From positions 22,428,991 through 22,492,990 of the forward strand of contig CM043942.1 in assembly GCA_014529385.2 (NCBI GenBank): DNA of 64,000 nt, in the 5' to 3' direction. How positions within the stretch are numbered: the first letter of the stretch is position 1; every line of letters begins with the position of its first letter. This DNA comes from Adiantum capillus-veneris (taxonomy: Eukaryota; Streptophyta; Polypodiopsida; Polypodiales; Pteridaceae). The notes under the pieces were generated by a model that was given only the letters and a program-made list of their open reading frames with translations, was not told where the DNA came from and searched no databases. Position numbers and translations under genes: made by a program. Positions 44,430-55,254 of this stretch are shown here, one piece after another.

Positions 44430-45383
44430 TGAGACGCACTCGCTCTTCAGGGTTTCTAGATGAGGGGTCTGTAGGTTCATTGGCTCAGTCTTATCCTGTG
44501 CAGAATCCAAGAAGGGGTGCTACAACTTCTAGGGGGGTTATAGGCAAAAAAAAAAGTGTCTTTTGATACAGTTGAGGGGTCTATAGGTTCACTGGCTCAG
44601 TCTTATCCTGTGAAGAATCCAAGAGGGGGTGCTACAGCTTCCAGGGGGGTTACAAGGGAAAAAAAAGAGTCTTTTGATACAGTTGATCCCTGCACACCTA
44701 CTAGTACTACTGAATTTGTTCAAATGTGCCTAATGCAGTTGATGTGCAGGTTGTGCATGATGATGTGCATACAGATGTTGACCGTGCTAAACTTGAAAAG
44801 GGTACATTACCCACCCCCACCATAGTTCAATCTGGCACAGATGCCATTGATAATGCTATGGTAGTTGATGCCTACACAGATGCCATTGCTGATGCTACGC
44901 TAGTTGATGCCTGCACAAATGACATTGTGGATGCTATGGAAGTTGATGCTCGCACAGATTCTGCTGTTGATGGCAATGTTAATGATGGTGGAACAGAAAG
45001 TATTGTTCATGCTGTCATAGATTCCCTTCTTGATGTAGTTGTGGCTATGCGTACAGATGCCACTGTTGAGTCTGGCACAGATGCCATTGATGATGCTACC
45101 CACAGTTGATGCCTGCGCAGCTGCCATTGTTGATGCTACGATAGTTGATGCTTGCACAAATGACATTGTGGATGCTATGGAAGTTGATGCTAGAACAGAT
45201 GCTGCTGCTGATGGCAATGTTAATGATGGTGGAACAGAAAGTATTGTTCATGTTGTCATAGATGCCCTTCTTGATGCAATTGTGCCTATGGGTACATATG
45301 CCACTGTTGAATCTGGCATAGATGCCATTGATGATGCTACCACAGTTGATGCATGCACAAATGCCATTGCTGATGCTATGGTA
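44430..45383 (+). pseudogene. Acidic tandem-repeat protein gene, 5' part
   Basis: Two copies of a unit of about 113 bp at 44,455-44,690 encode GSxGSLAQSYPVxNPRxGAT. They are followed by 240-bp units (44,843 onward and 45,084 onward) that encode about 80 residues rich in Asp, Ala and Thr: VDACTNDIVDAMEVDARTD, DGNVNDGGTESIVH and VESGTDAIDDAT. Frames change near 44,560, 44,725 and 45,098, where a single extra C lies between units. No start codon can be chosen with confidence. The repeat is cut at 45383 by the block holding a copia element and resumes at 50275. The repetition is certain; expression is not. The repeats give highly acidic, probably unstructured protein. Confidence 0.55.
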
Positions 45384-45413
45384 TACAACATTCATTCTGC
45401 TGCACCTAACATT

Positions 45414-45425
45414 GGTATCAGAGCT
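45414..45425 (+). promoter_or_regulatory. Primer-binding site for initiator-Met tRNA, copia copy A
   Basis: tggtatcagagc is the usual plant LTR-element primer-binding site, complementary to the 3' end of initiator-Met tRNA. Confidence 0.8.
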
Positions 45426-45689
45426 TTGGAAGTGTTCTGCATTACTCAAGGAAAGAACCACAAGAATTTTTTTTTGCTTGTTGCGATCGCACGAACCCAA
45501 GTTTACTTGGGCGTGGTGAGTCCTAATCGTGTTTTGTTGAAGAGTGACAGGAATCCCAAGAAAGAAGGGCTTGTCTAGCCTCCCCTTGTGTCTCTTTTCA
45601 CTCATTGAGAGCGGACCGTGCACTTAGCGGCCGGCCAATCGACGTGAGGTGGGAAAAAGCAACCTTGGTGTGAGCACAAGGCCGCCGAG

Positions 45690-45905
45690 GTTCTTGAGGT
45701 CCTTGATTCGTGAGAATCTAGGGTTCTTGAGGTTCTTGAGTTCTTGGGGTCCTTGATTCGTGAGAATTTAGGGTTCTTGAGTGCTTGGGGTTCTTGAGGT
45801 CCTTGATTTGTGAGAAGCTAGGGTTCTTGAGGTTCTTGAGTTCTTGGGGTCCTTGATTCGTGAGAATCTAGGGTTCTTGAGTGCTTGGGCTTCTTGAGGT
45901 TTTTT
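45690..45905. repeat. Imperfect tandem repeats in copia copy A leader
   Basis: 'ggtccttgattcgtgagaat' plus 'ctagggttcttgag' recurs about four times with variable spacers. It lies between the primer-binding site and the remaining gag sequence and has no coding meaning that I can see. Confidence 0.8.
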
Positions 45906-45949
45906 TTCGCTTGCAAATTGCGTTGGAGAAGGATCTTCTCTTCACCCGA

Positions 45950-48900
45950 GCTCTACCCTTTTCTGCGGACTATTTGGGAGAATTTATCCTTGTGATGGCT
46001 GTAAGTAATTCTATCTCTGGCACAAATACTCTTAAGTTTGATGATGTTGTGGGTGTTCTCCTAAGCGAGGAAATGCGAAGGAGAAGCACAGGAGAATCAT
46101 CAAGTGCTGCACTATCAGTGGAAACAAGAGGAAGGCTTAAAGAGAGGTTCAAAAACCAAAAGGGTCGTGATCGCTCAAGGCGGAGCAAGTCACGCACAAA
46201 GTCAGTTCTTGAATGTTGGAACTGCGGCAAGAAGGGCCACATCAAGAAGGATTGCTGGTCCAAGAAGAAGAAGGAGACAGAGTCTCAAGACAACAAGCCA
46301 ACATCGGAGGCCAATGTGGCAGGTAAAGTAGAGCAAGATGCTCTAATTCTCTCATTAGACAATGTGTCTAATTCCTGGATAATAGATTCCGGGGCTTCAT
46401 TCCATGCGACACCACACAAGCAACATTTCCAAGACTACACCAAAGGTAATTTTGGGTATGTATACTTGGGAGATGATGAAGCTTGTGAGATTGTCGGCAA
46501 AGGTACAGTTTCTGTCAAAACTGCCAACGGAAATGAATGGAAGCTTAAAGATGTTAGGCATGTTCCTTCTCTTCGCAAAAATTTGATCTCTACAGGACAA
46601 TTGGACGATGAAGGTCACAACATTGCATTCGGAAACAAACGGTAGAAGATATCAAAGGGATCTTTGGTGGTTGCCAAGGGTGAAAAAGTCGGTACACTTT
46701 ACTTGTGTACTATTAGCACGCAACCTTCAGCTTGTGCAGCAACTACAGAAGTTGACAATGCGGTGTGGCACTACCAACTTGGGCATATGAGTTCCAAAGG
46801 AATGCAAATCCTTCAAACAAAGAAGCTTCTACCAGGTTTGAAAGAAGTGGACTTAGAGTTCTGTGAAGATTGTGTTTATGGTAAACAAAAGAGGGTAAAA
46901 TTTCAAAAATCAAGAAATGAAAGAAAAAATAAAAAACTTGAGTTGGTTCATTCTGATGTTTGGGGTCCTGCAAGTACACCATCACTTGGTGGCTCATTGT
47001 ACTATGTAACATTCATAGACGATGCGACTAGAAAAACATGGGTTTATGTCATGAAGAATAAATCCGATGTATTTTCCATATTTCAAAGGTGGAAAGCCTT
47101 TGTGGAGAATGAAACAGGTACCAAGGTTAAATGCCTCAGATCCGACAATGGAGGCGAATATTGCAGCCAATCTTTTGAAAGCTTTTGTGCTAGCAATGGC
47201 ATTCGGAGGCAAAGGACAACCCCAAGGACGCCTCAACAAAATGGGATTTTGGAAAGGATGAACAGGACAATCATGGAACGAGCACGAAGCATGCGGCTAC
47301 ATGCAGGCCTATCGCTTGAGCTTTGGACAGAAGCTGTAAGTACGTCTGTGTACTTAATCAATCGGTCACCCTCAACGGCATAGGATGGGGGAGTTCCAGA
47401 AGAGGCATGGACAGGTAAACCGGTGAATTATGCATTTCTCAAAGTGTTTGGGTGTGAGGCTTTCATGCACATAGATAGAAGCCTAAGATCAAAGTTAGAT
47501 GCAAAGTCCAAAAAGTGTTTCTTCATTGGCTATGGAGAAGGAGACTTTGGGTATCGCGTATGGAATCCTGAAGATGGTAAAATCTTAAGGAGTAGGGATG
47601 TAATTTTTAACGAACAAAATATGTACAAAAATTACTTGGAAAGAAAACAAACAAAAGAAATAGGTGATGAGTACATGGAGCTTGAGGACGGTGAAGACTC
47701 AAGGACTGCAAACGATGACAATGTGCAACAATGTCAACCAAATGAGGAGCCTCAACCTATTCCCCGAAGATCTACAAGAGCAAGTAGACCTCCAAAAAGG
47801 TTTGTTCCTTCCTTCAACCATCTCTTGATCTCAGATTCTGGAGAGCCGGCATCATATGAAGAAGCTATGCAACATGAATCCAAAGAAGAATGGACGAAGA
47901 GCATGCAAGTGGAGATGGACTCACTACATCGCAACCAAACATGGGAGTTGGTTGAGTTGCCTAAAGGTAAGTGGGCACTTCAAAACAAATGGGTGTATAA
48001 GCTAACGGAAGAAGAAGGTGGGAAGAAAAGGTACAAGTCTAGGCTTGTGGTAAAAGGTTTTTCTCAAAAGAAAGGTATTGACTTCAATGAAATATTTTCT
48101 CTTGTTGTAAAAATGAACTCAATTAGGCTTGTCTTAAGCCTTGTGGCTGCTCATGATCTAAATCTCGAGAAAATGGATTTAAATACGGCATTCCGTCACG
48201 GTGACTTAGAGGAGGAAATCTACATGCTTCAACCAAAGGGATATGAAGTAAAAGGTAAGGAGAAAATGGTTTGCAGATTAAAGAAGAGCTTGTATGGTTT
48301 AAAGCAAGCATCAAGACAATGGTACTTGAATTTTGATCGATGGATGTTGGATCATGGATTCACAAGATGCAACTCGGATCACTGCGTCTACACGGTGAAT
48401 TTGGGAGATGGGAAATTCATCATCCTAATGTTGTATGTTGATGACATGTTGATTGCAAGTGCTAACATGCAGGACATCAAAGACCTAAAAGAGGAGCTGT
48501 CCAAATCTTTTTCAATGAAAGATTTAGGTGCTGCAAAGAGGATACTTGGTATGAAAATATCAAGGGACAGGACGAAGAAGACAATAAAGCTATCTCAAGA
48601 AGATTACATCAAGAAGGTACTAGAAAGGTTTGCAATGCAAAATGCAAAACCAGTTTCTACACCTTTGGCTGGTCATTTTAAACTAACGAAGGATATGTGT
48701 CCAGAGACACAAGAGGAGATAGCCTATATGTCTAAATTTCCATATGCTACAGCGGTAGGTTCTCTAATGTATGCTATGGTCTGGACAAGGCCAACCATTG
48801 GGGAGTTGTGAGTAGGTTCATGGACAACCCAGGTAAAGAGCATTGGCAAGCTGTGAAGTGGATACTTAGGTATCTAAAAGGGACAACAACAAATGCTTTG

Positions 48901-49386
48901 TATTTTCGAGGAACTGATATTTTTCTAGAAGGGTATGCTGATGCAGATATGGCAGGTGACAAAGATACTCAAAGGAGCACTATTGGCTATGTGTTCACGG
49001 TTGGAGGCACAGCAGTAAGCTGGGCTTCAAAGTTGCAGAAAGTGGTTTCACTTTCTACCACGGAAACAGAGTATGTAGCAATGACGGAGGCAAGCAAAGA
49101 AATTATGTGGCTTCACAGATTCTTAGAAGAGCTTGGATTCAAACAAGACAATTGTGTCTTGTACAGTGATAGCCAAAGCACTATCCATCTTGCGAAGAAC
49201 TCAGCCTTTCATTCAAGGACAAAGCACATTGAGGTGAGATATCACTTCATACGCACTCTTTTGGAAGAGGGACAACTAAAGCTAGGAAAGGTGCATACAA
49301 GTGAAAATCCTGCAAACATGTTTACAAAGGTGGTCAACAAGGAGAAGTTGAGCTTTTGCTCATCTTCAATCGGCATTCAAGGATAA
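45950..49386 (+). pseudogene. Copia gag-pol polyprotein, copy A (truncated and broken)
   Basis: One frame runs from the end of gag to near the end of RT. The N-terminal half of gag is missing. A nucleocapsid zinc knuckle CWNCGKKGHIKKDC is at 46,214-46,255. A protease motif WIIDSGAS is near 46,380. GAG-pre-integrase WHYQLGHMSSKGM lies near 46,770. The integrase core has HSDVWGP, RSDNGGEY and the PQQNG...ER region. Reverse transcriptase has YVDD at 48434-48445, and RNase H with SSTTETEYVA-like residues ends at 49,386. The frame is broken by TAG at 46643 and 47381 and by a small deletion with frame change near 48,800 (the RT-RNase H boundary). It could not be autonomous. The domain order marks it as Ty1/copia. 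Confidence 0.9.
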
Positions 49387-49446
49387 GAAGCCAGAATGGA
49401 AAGCAGTCACAGGTTTGGTTTGGAGATCAGTCTCCAAGTGGGAGAT

Positions 49447-50203
49447 TGTTAAGTATGGAGCCTGATTTACCCTTGTAATTTTCTGTGGTAAAAGCGCACA
49501 TTTGTAAGGCCCCCATTATGAGGAGAAGCCATCGTGCGTGAAGGAAAATCACTCACCGAAAACTAAAATTTTCACGGACAAGAATCAGGGGCAACTTTAA
49601 AGGCCTTGGGGGCGGAAGCCCCCGAGACTTTTTTTTTCGCCGGAATATTATGGCCGGACGGCGACCGGAAAGTGGTCGAAAAAAAACCGGTTGGTTGGCG
49701 GGTGGCCGGTAGTCAATGGCTGATGGCCGGTGGTCAGAAGTCAATGGCCGGTGGCCGAATTCAAAAGCGGACTTGTCTTCTCAAAGGCGGCCACACATGG
49801 GCGGATTGGAGGGTCAAATTTGGACTTATTCGCACAAGGGCGGCTACACATGGCTGTCTCTCATAAGAGAGGGCAGCCCTTTTGGCCTATAAAAGGAGGC
49901 CATTTCTACACACATTTCATAGTGTAAAGTTGATGCAACAAGGTGAGTGTGAGTTGGTGAGAGTGAAGCAAGGCGGGAGCTCCATTAAGGGTATAATCCC
50001 TTTGTAAACTACTTCTTGTTTTGAAGTACCAAAGCCATTGAGTGGCTGCTTTCCCGTGGACGTAGCCCACATTGGGTGAACCACGTATATCGTGTGTACT
50101 CTCTCTCTCTCTCTCTACTCTATAATCTCGTGTATATAAATCTGTCTCTCTCCATTAAGTAATCTACTCAATTATCTATTTAGTTATGTCTTATTTCCTA
50201 ACA
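49447..50203 (+). repeat. 3' LTR of copia copy A
   Basis: It begins TGTTAAGTATGG just after a purine-rich tract and ends CCTAACA. A TATA box (tataaaa, 49888-49894) lies in sequence that would drive transcription if a 5' copy existed. A (CT)n run is near 50,100-50,117. Confidence 0.8.
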
Positions 50204-50274
50204 ATCCAGTGGTCACAACTTAAAATCTGAAGGGCATGCTATTAAAAATTGCTTCATAGCTTTCTGGAGTGATT

Positions 50275-51284
50275 GTAGTTGATGCCTGCACAAATGACAT
50301 TGTGGGTGCTATGGAAGTTGATGCTAGCACATATGCTACTGTTGATGGCAATGTTAATGATGGTGGAATAGAAAGTATTTTTCATGCTGTCATAGATGCC
50401 CTTCTTGATGCAATTGTGCCTATGGGTACAGATGCCCCTGTTGAGGATACCGGAGGCATGGGTGAGGAGGTCCTCATTGAGAGAGAAGCTGGAACACGTG
50501 AGGCACTGGGTGCAAGTGATGTGACAGCCCAAGCCGAGGTGGTCTGTCCAAGTGATGCAGCTGATGACATTATTGATGAAGAGGAGGCAAAGGGTACAAA
50601 TGCCGCTGTTGAAGATATGGGAGGCTTGGGTGAGGAGGACCTCACTAAGAGAGTACCTGGAATAGGCTAAGCAGTGGGTAACGGTGATGTCGCGGCTTCT
50701 ACCGACACAAATGAGACATACGACAAAGCAGTTCAATCGGGAGAGGCATGTTCTCGTGGCTGCTACGGACATGAAGAGGCAAATACACATAATACAATTG
50801 AGGCTGGGAAAGGCATAGAGGTGCCCACTGACAGCGAAGCTCAATCGGGAGAGGCAATGGGAGAACATTTCATGGCTACTATGGACACGAAAGAGGCAGT
50901 TGCACATGATACAATTGAGTCTTGTATGATCCCATTGTTGGGAATACCAAAGGTAAAAGTCCAGAGGTCCCTATGGGTCGAGCGGCTGCTACAGATACAA
51001 ATGAGGCAGGTACAAAGAATGCTGATAAAGAGGTTAAAAAATGGACATGAATATGAGAGGCAAGAGAGGACGTGTCTTGTGGTAATGCCAGTACAGATTG
51101 TTGCATTGCCTCCTGCGTCTTTTGAGGACAAGAAGAGAAGGAACAATTTATGCATTATACCTGATGTGAATGGGCTTCTCATAAGGAGGTATAAGGTCTC
51201 CTTCTACAAAGGAATAGCGAGAAGCAGTATTCCTGATTGGGCAAGATCAAGGTATCAGGTAGTCACTGGGCCAAATGCTACATG
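50275..51284 (+). pseudogene. Acidic tandem-repeat protein gene, 3' part
   Basis: The 80-residue unit resumes at 50,278 (VDACTNDIVGAMEVD, then DGNVNDGGIESIFHAVID). It passes into non-repeated acidic sequence (GMGEEVLIEREAG, GGLGEEDLTKR) and a TAA at 50668. The frame continues after the stop with more acidic sequence. After a likely frame change near 50,935 a more globular basic segment follows (EYERQERTCLVVMPVQIVAL, VNGLLIRRYKVSFYKGIARS) to 51,284. It matches the 5' part at 44,430-45,383, so the copia block splits one gene or repeat array. The function is unknown. Confidence 0.55.
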
Positions 51285-51863
51285 AAAGATGCAATTTGAA
51301 TATGTGGTCAGGCCCAATGCATCAATCTTTTTTCATGCACTGCCACAAAGAGCACAAGTTGCACTATGGAGCTGCATGACCCAAGACAATCTAGCACTTG
51401 CTTTGAGTGCATGCTTTCCTAGGCTGAACAAATAGCATTTCCTCGATATTATCGGTCAAGAGGGTGTAGAGATGCAAGCTTCAATCTAAATGAAGTTCCT
51501 GGGATCCCTCCATGTAGAGATAACGCAAATCCCATATTTTTCAAGTGTTTGAAAGACTTTTGGAAGCACCATCCTAAGTTCAACTCTGATAATACACTGG
51601 TGGTGGATGGCACACTCTACAAGTGTCTGCTCAACCCTCCCGGGACTTTGGTCTATCCTGCTTCATTTGAACCAGCAGATATTTGTCAGTCCCCAATTTA
51701 CCTGGTTAGCACATTGTTCCCTTGGTTAGTCAAGTGGACAATCTCACCCAGCCCTAATGCTTATGCAAAGATGAACCAGTTTGAAAATCCTTCGGACATA
51801 GTGTCTGCTTGTGTCATCATTCACTATAGAAGTCAACGAGAAGTATGTAGGGAAGGTTGATTG
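51285..51863 (+). pseudogene. Coding-like remnant downstream of the acidic-repeat gene
   Basis: On the plus strand MQFEYVVRPNASIFFHALPQ (51,291 on) and an open 103-codon frame at 51549-51860 (FWKHHPKFNSDNTLVVDGTL, then ADICQSPIYLVSTLFPW) look like protein sequence separated by stops. They may be further exons or decayed parts of the gene ending at 51,284. The family is not recognised. Confidence 0.35.
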
Positions 51864-52004
51864 TGGTTATAGAATTATGTATACAACATTTTGCGCACTG
51901 AATGTACTTGCGATTACTATACAAAAAACTGACCTGTTCAAAGTTCTCTAAACTTAATGATTGAATGATGTAACTTTATTTTGGTGATATGATGTAATTT
52001 TATT

Positions 52005-52445
52005 TTGCTGATATGATGTTGTCATACTCTGATAGAGTCCTGCTACATGGCACACATAATAGCATAGACAGGACCATTGGGCTATTATTACACATAGTTA
52101 TGCTATATAGCACTCATACTGTAAGAAATACTATGACATAATAGCATAGATAGGGAGATTGGCCTCTTATTACACACATTTACGCTATATGGCACACATA
52201 GTGCTCTCAATATGTAATATATCTCTTTCACATACCACACATCATATCATAGACAGGAACATTGTATTATGTGATACACACACTTTTACTATATAGCACA
52301 CATGTTGCTATCTTGCTACAATAGAGTCCTTTTATAGCATAGACAGGGACATTGGGCTATTATTACACACACTTGTACAATATAGCACACATAATAGCCT
52401 AGGTAGAGACAATGGACTATCTTGACACATTACTTGGCTACATAT
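52005..52445. repeat. gctatatagc satellite block, left flank of the reading frame at 52.8-54.6 kb
   Basis: Units of roughly 100-120 bp contain 'atagcatagacaggaccattg' variants, ctattattacacac and tatatagcacacat. The first 100 bp (about 52,010-52,112) is nearly identical to 55,148-55,250 in direct orientation. Confidence 0.85.
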
Positions 52446-52793
52446 CACATATAGTAGCATGTACACAACTCCATAACACCCAATGGGTAGCTATTCATAA
52501 GAGTGAGATGATTGTAAGAATGAGACATGTTTACCTGAGATTCATCAAGAAAGTGAATGGGATGCTCTTGATAATGTTTTCTTCCCAATCGTTTCGGACA
52601 AATATCTTGGCTAACTTTTTTCAAGGTGCAACATGTTCACAATAGTAACCTCATTATCTGAACTGTGTGTGATTCTATGCTATGTGCTCTGTGTGGTTGT
52701 GTGCTATGTGATACATAGCACAATGGACATGTGTAAAGAGGTACTGAATGGTGAAGGCTATATAGAACATAATATAAGCCTGTTAAATAGGTA

Positions 52794-54578
52794 TCATGCT
52801 GCTTCATAGGGCATGGCATTGTAAATGGTTTCATGTAGTTCCGGAGATAAATAATATGTCTTTGAGTTAGCATATACCAAATGCATGTCAAACTTGATTG
52901 CCCGAACCAGGTGAGAGTACAGGTTAGTAACTCCGCTATCATCAAGTAGAGTGTAGTGATTTGGGTCCCCCTCTTGCTGTTGATAATAACACTCTGTGAC
53001 AACATAAGTGTTTTTATCACATTTGTTTTTCCACTTATCTCTTAAGATGCAATCTGTCATCCATTTTCTCTTTGTACATCTCAAAAGAAAGAACTCTACA
53101 CCTTCTGCATTGCCAGCGTCTGCATTGACTGCAAAGTTATCATCTTCAATGAGATACTCACTCGGCATATCCTGGGATCCCTCAAACATTGCAGCTTCAT
53201 CTTCTGGTACCTCAGTCTCTTCTGCTACCTCAGAGAGTGGTTTCAATGCCTTATGTGTCCACTTGCCGGGCCACTTGCCTGCATATGATTTGCTGGAACA
53301 AGTCCTCCAATGGCCCTTCATGCAAGCATCACAAAAACAAGAAAACCCCGTGGTCCTTAATTGAGTAGGATCATGAGGACAAAAGCCTGAAATGCAATGG
53401 AGTGATCGAGATCCTGGTACTCTCTCACAACCCCATAGATTAGACCTTTCCACTTCTGTCTCTTTTACTAGCCCAAATTTCCTGTCTATAGTAGGACATG
53501 CTTTAGTGGATTGTGCATAAGGGCTACATGCAGCATTGGACATTGTTCTTGTCAAAAATGCAATCACGTCTGCAGCTTGCCTAAGAACAACTCCATTACT
53601 CTTGAGTTGTTCATGTGTAAGAGCTCTCTTTATCACAGCGCCAGCGCCATCATGCTCCCCCTTGCCATGGCCAGAGCCAAAAAAATTCCATGTCATCTCT
53701 GTATCTGTTAGTTGGTAATATCTAGCAACAAAGTAAAATGGCCTTGCACCCTTGAATTGCGAGGCTGCACCATCTGACCACATGCAGTGCTTCTTGAAAT
53801 TCAGCCCCTGGTCTTTAAGCCACTGATCACAAAGAAGAAAACAATGATGGACAAATAGCGTATCATGTTGCCTATCATCGGAGATGTAGAAATGCATATG
53901 CTTGCTAATACTATCATCTTCGTTGTCACGCATGTACGTTATGTGAACAAGGATGGTGCATTGATATGTATGCCAATGCATGGATTGTACTTCATTTTGC
54001 TCTTTGAACGAGTAATTTTTAGCAAAGTCTACTACAGATATAATGGTATCTGAAGGAAACACCTTCAAACATTCTCTGTATTGATGTGCCTGCCATCTGT
54101 AAGTGAAATTGTGCTCGATGAAGATTTTGATGTTGTCTTTTATCCTCCCTATCAGCTCACTTAAAGCCACCTGTTTGAGTGACAACATCTTTCTCTTACT
54201 TAGACCATGCTTAGTTTGAACCTTAATGTCCTCGAAGACTTGCAGTGGAACCGTCTTTGTTATCTCTGCAAGTTCTCGTGGACAAAGGCTGAGCTTTTCC
54301 ACACCACAGTTTTTACTTTGGCCCATCAAGCAGGTGTGTTTATGGAACATATCCCCCTCAGCCTTTGTACATACGCATGATTCCCACAACTTCGTGATCC
54401 CTGAAAACGAGTGCTCAACAACAAGACAGTCTGCATTCACCCCATCTGATTTGCAAACATTGCATTTACATGTACATGACCTCCCATGAAAACAAAAGCA
54501 GATGAGCGCATCTTTGAGATACATCAGTTTGATATGATAAACACAACAGCAAGTATTTTGATTTTTCAACTTTCGCAC
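52794..54578 (-). CDS. Putative transposase-like protein of a family shared with animals (SDG...GKG...DG)
   Basis: An open frame of 594 codons runs to TAA at 52,794. The first ATG is at 54524 (residue 19 of the open frame); an upstream exon is possible. Numbering from 54578, residues 35-43 are Cys-rich (CTCKCNVC). Residues about 181-200 read SVVDFAKNYSFKEQNEVQSM, residues 232-238 ISDDRQH, residues 267-276 WSDGAASQFK and residues 299-318 FFGSGHGKGEHDGAGAVIKR. A second Cys cluster (CFCDACMKGHWRTC) is at 414-427. From memory, many uncharacterised cnidarian, insect and fish proteins share the order DFAENY-NEVQS / SDD / SDG-SQ-K / SHGKG-DG-GG-KR. The aspartates near 184, 269 and 310 are candidates for an RNase H-like catalytic site, which is inference. 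It is flanked by direct satellite repeats. No inverted termini were recognised. Confidence 0.6.
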   Translation of the reverse strand: MRKLKNQNTCCCVYHIKLMYLKDALICFCFHGRSCTCKCNVCKSDGVNADCLVVEHSFSGITKLWESCVCTKAEGDMFHKHTCLMGQSKNCGVEKLSLCPRELAEITKTVPLQVFEDIKVQTKHGLSKRKMLSLKQVALSELIGRIKDNIKIFIEHNFTYRWQAHQYRECLKVFPSDTIISVVDFAKNYSFKEQNEVQSMHWHTYQCTILVHITYMRDNEDDSISKHMHFYISDDRQHDTLFVHHCFLLCDQWLKDQGLNFKKHCMWSDGAASQFKGARPFYFVARYYQLTDTEMTWNFFGSGHGKGEHDGAGAVIKRALTHEQLKSNGVVLRQAADVIAFLTRTMSNAACSPYAQSTKACPTIDRKFGLVKETEVERSNLWGCERVPGSRSLHCISGFCPHDPTQLRTTGFSCFCDACMKGHWRTCSSKSYAGKWPGKWTHKALKPLSEVAEETEVPEDEAAMFEGSQDMPSEYLIEDDNFAVNADAGNAEGVEFFLLRCTKRKWMTDCILRDKWKNKCDKNTYVVTECYYQQQEGDPNHYTLLDDSGVTNLYSHLVRAIKFDMHLVYANSKTYYLSPELHETIYNAMPYEAA

Positions 54579-54689
54579 GAACCAAGGCTGAATTCAGCTT
54601 CTCAAAGGACCTTTGCCCAATTGTCACATGTGGGTGGCTATCTTAACACTTCAAGAAATACTCTGTCTGCTTGAAAAAAAAATGCATTA

Positions 54690-55250
54690 GAATTACATTT
54701 TGCTATATATCACACATAATAGCATAGCTACAGATGCATTGGTATAAATACATATAGCATACTACATAGCATAGATAGATAACTCGGCTTTCATTACATG
54801 CTCAATTTTGTTATATAACACATAATAGCATAGATAGGGATTTTTAGCTGTTATTACATACACATCACACACGTCTGCTATATAGCACACATAGTGCTCT
54901 CATATTATAACACAGTTCTTCTACATAACACACAAAAGAGAATAGATAGGGATATTGTGCTATTATTACACATATCACACTCTGCATAGCACACATAATA
55001 GCATAGACATGGATATCGTGCTACTATTACACTAACATCTACTATGTAGCACACATAGTGCTCTCATAATATTATAAAATTTGATAGCACACATAATACC
55101 ATAGATAGGTATATTGTGCTATTATACACACATATCTGCTATATAGAAGACATGATGTTGTCATACTCTGATAGAGTCCTGCTACATGGCACACAAAATA
55201 GCATAGACAGGACCATCATGCTATTATTACACATAGTTATCCTATATAGC
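54690..55250. repeat. gctatatagc satellite block, right flank
   Basis: The same type of unit as at 52,005-52,445: 'tatatagcacacataatagc', 'agcatagatagg', 'ctattattacacat'. Its last 100 bp is a close direct copy of 52,010-52,112. It passes directly into CCTATGGCC minisatellite at 55,255. Confidence 0.85.
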
Positions 55251-55254
55251 CAAT

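Larger units (their letters stand above)
45384..50203 (+). mobile_element. Ty1/copia LTR retrotransposon, copy A, lacking its 5' LTR
   Basis: A primer-binding site TGGTATCAGAGC (initiator-Met tRNA complement) starts at about 45,414. A degenerate gag-pol follows (about 45,950-49,386). A polypurine-like 'caagtgggaga' then precedes a 757-bp 3' LTR (49447-50203, TG...CA). Upstream of the primer-binding site only about 30 bp separate it from the acidic-repeat sequence, so no 5' LTR remains beyond perhaps CCTAACA, which matches the last bases of the 3' LTR. The order GAG-PR-INT-RT-RH is that of copia elements. Three-bp GTA direct repeats (45381-45383 and 50275-50277) bound the whole inserted block. 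Confidence 0.9.

Noticed and set aside
44900-45623. Minus-strand frames of 105 and 175 codons (IASTMSFVQAS and similar)
   Set aside because: They are antisense readings of the acidic tandem repeat.
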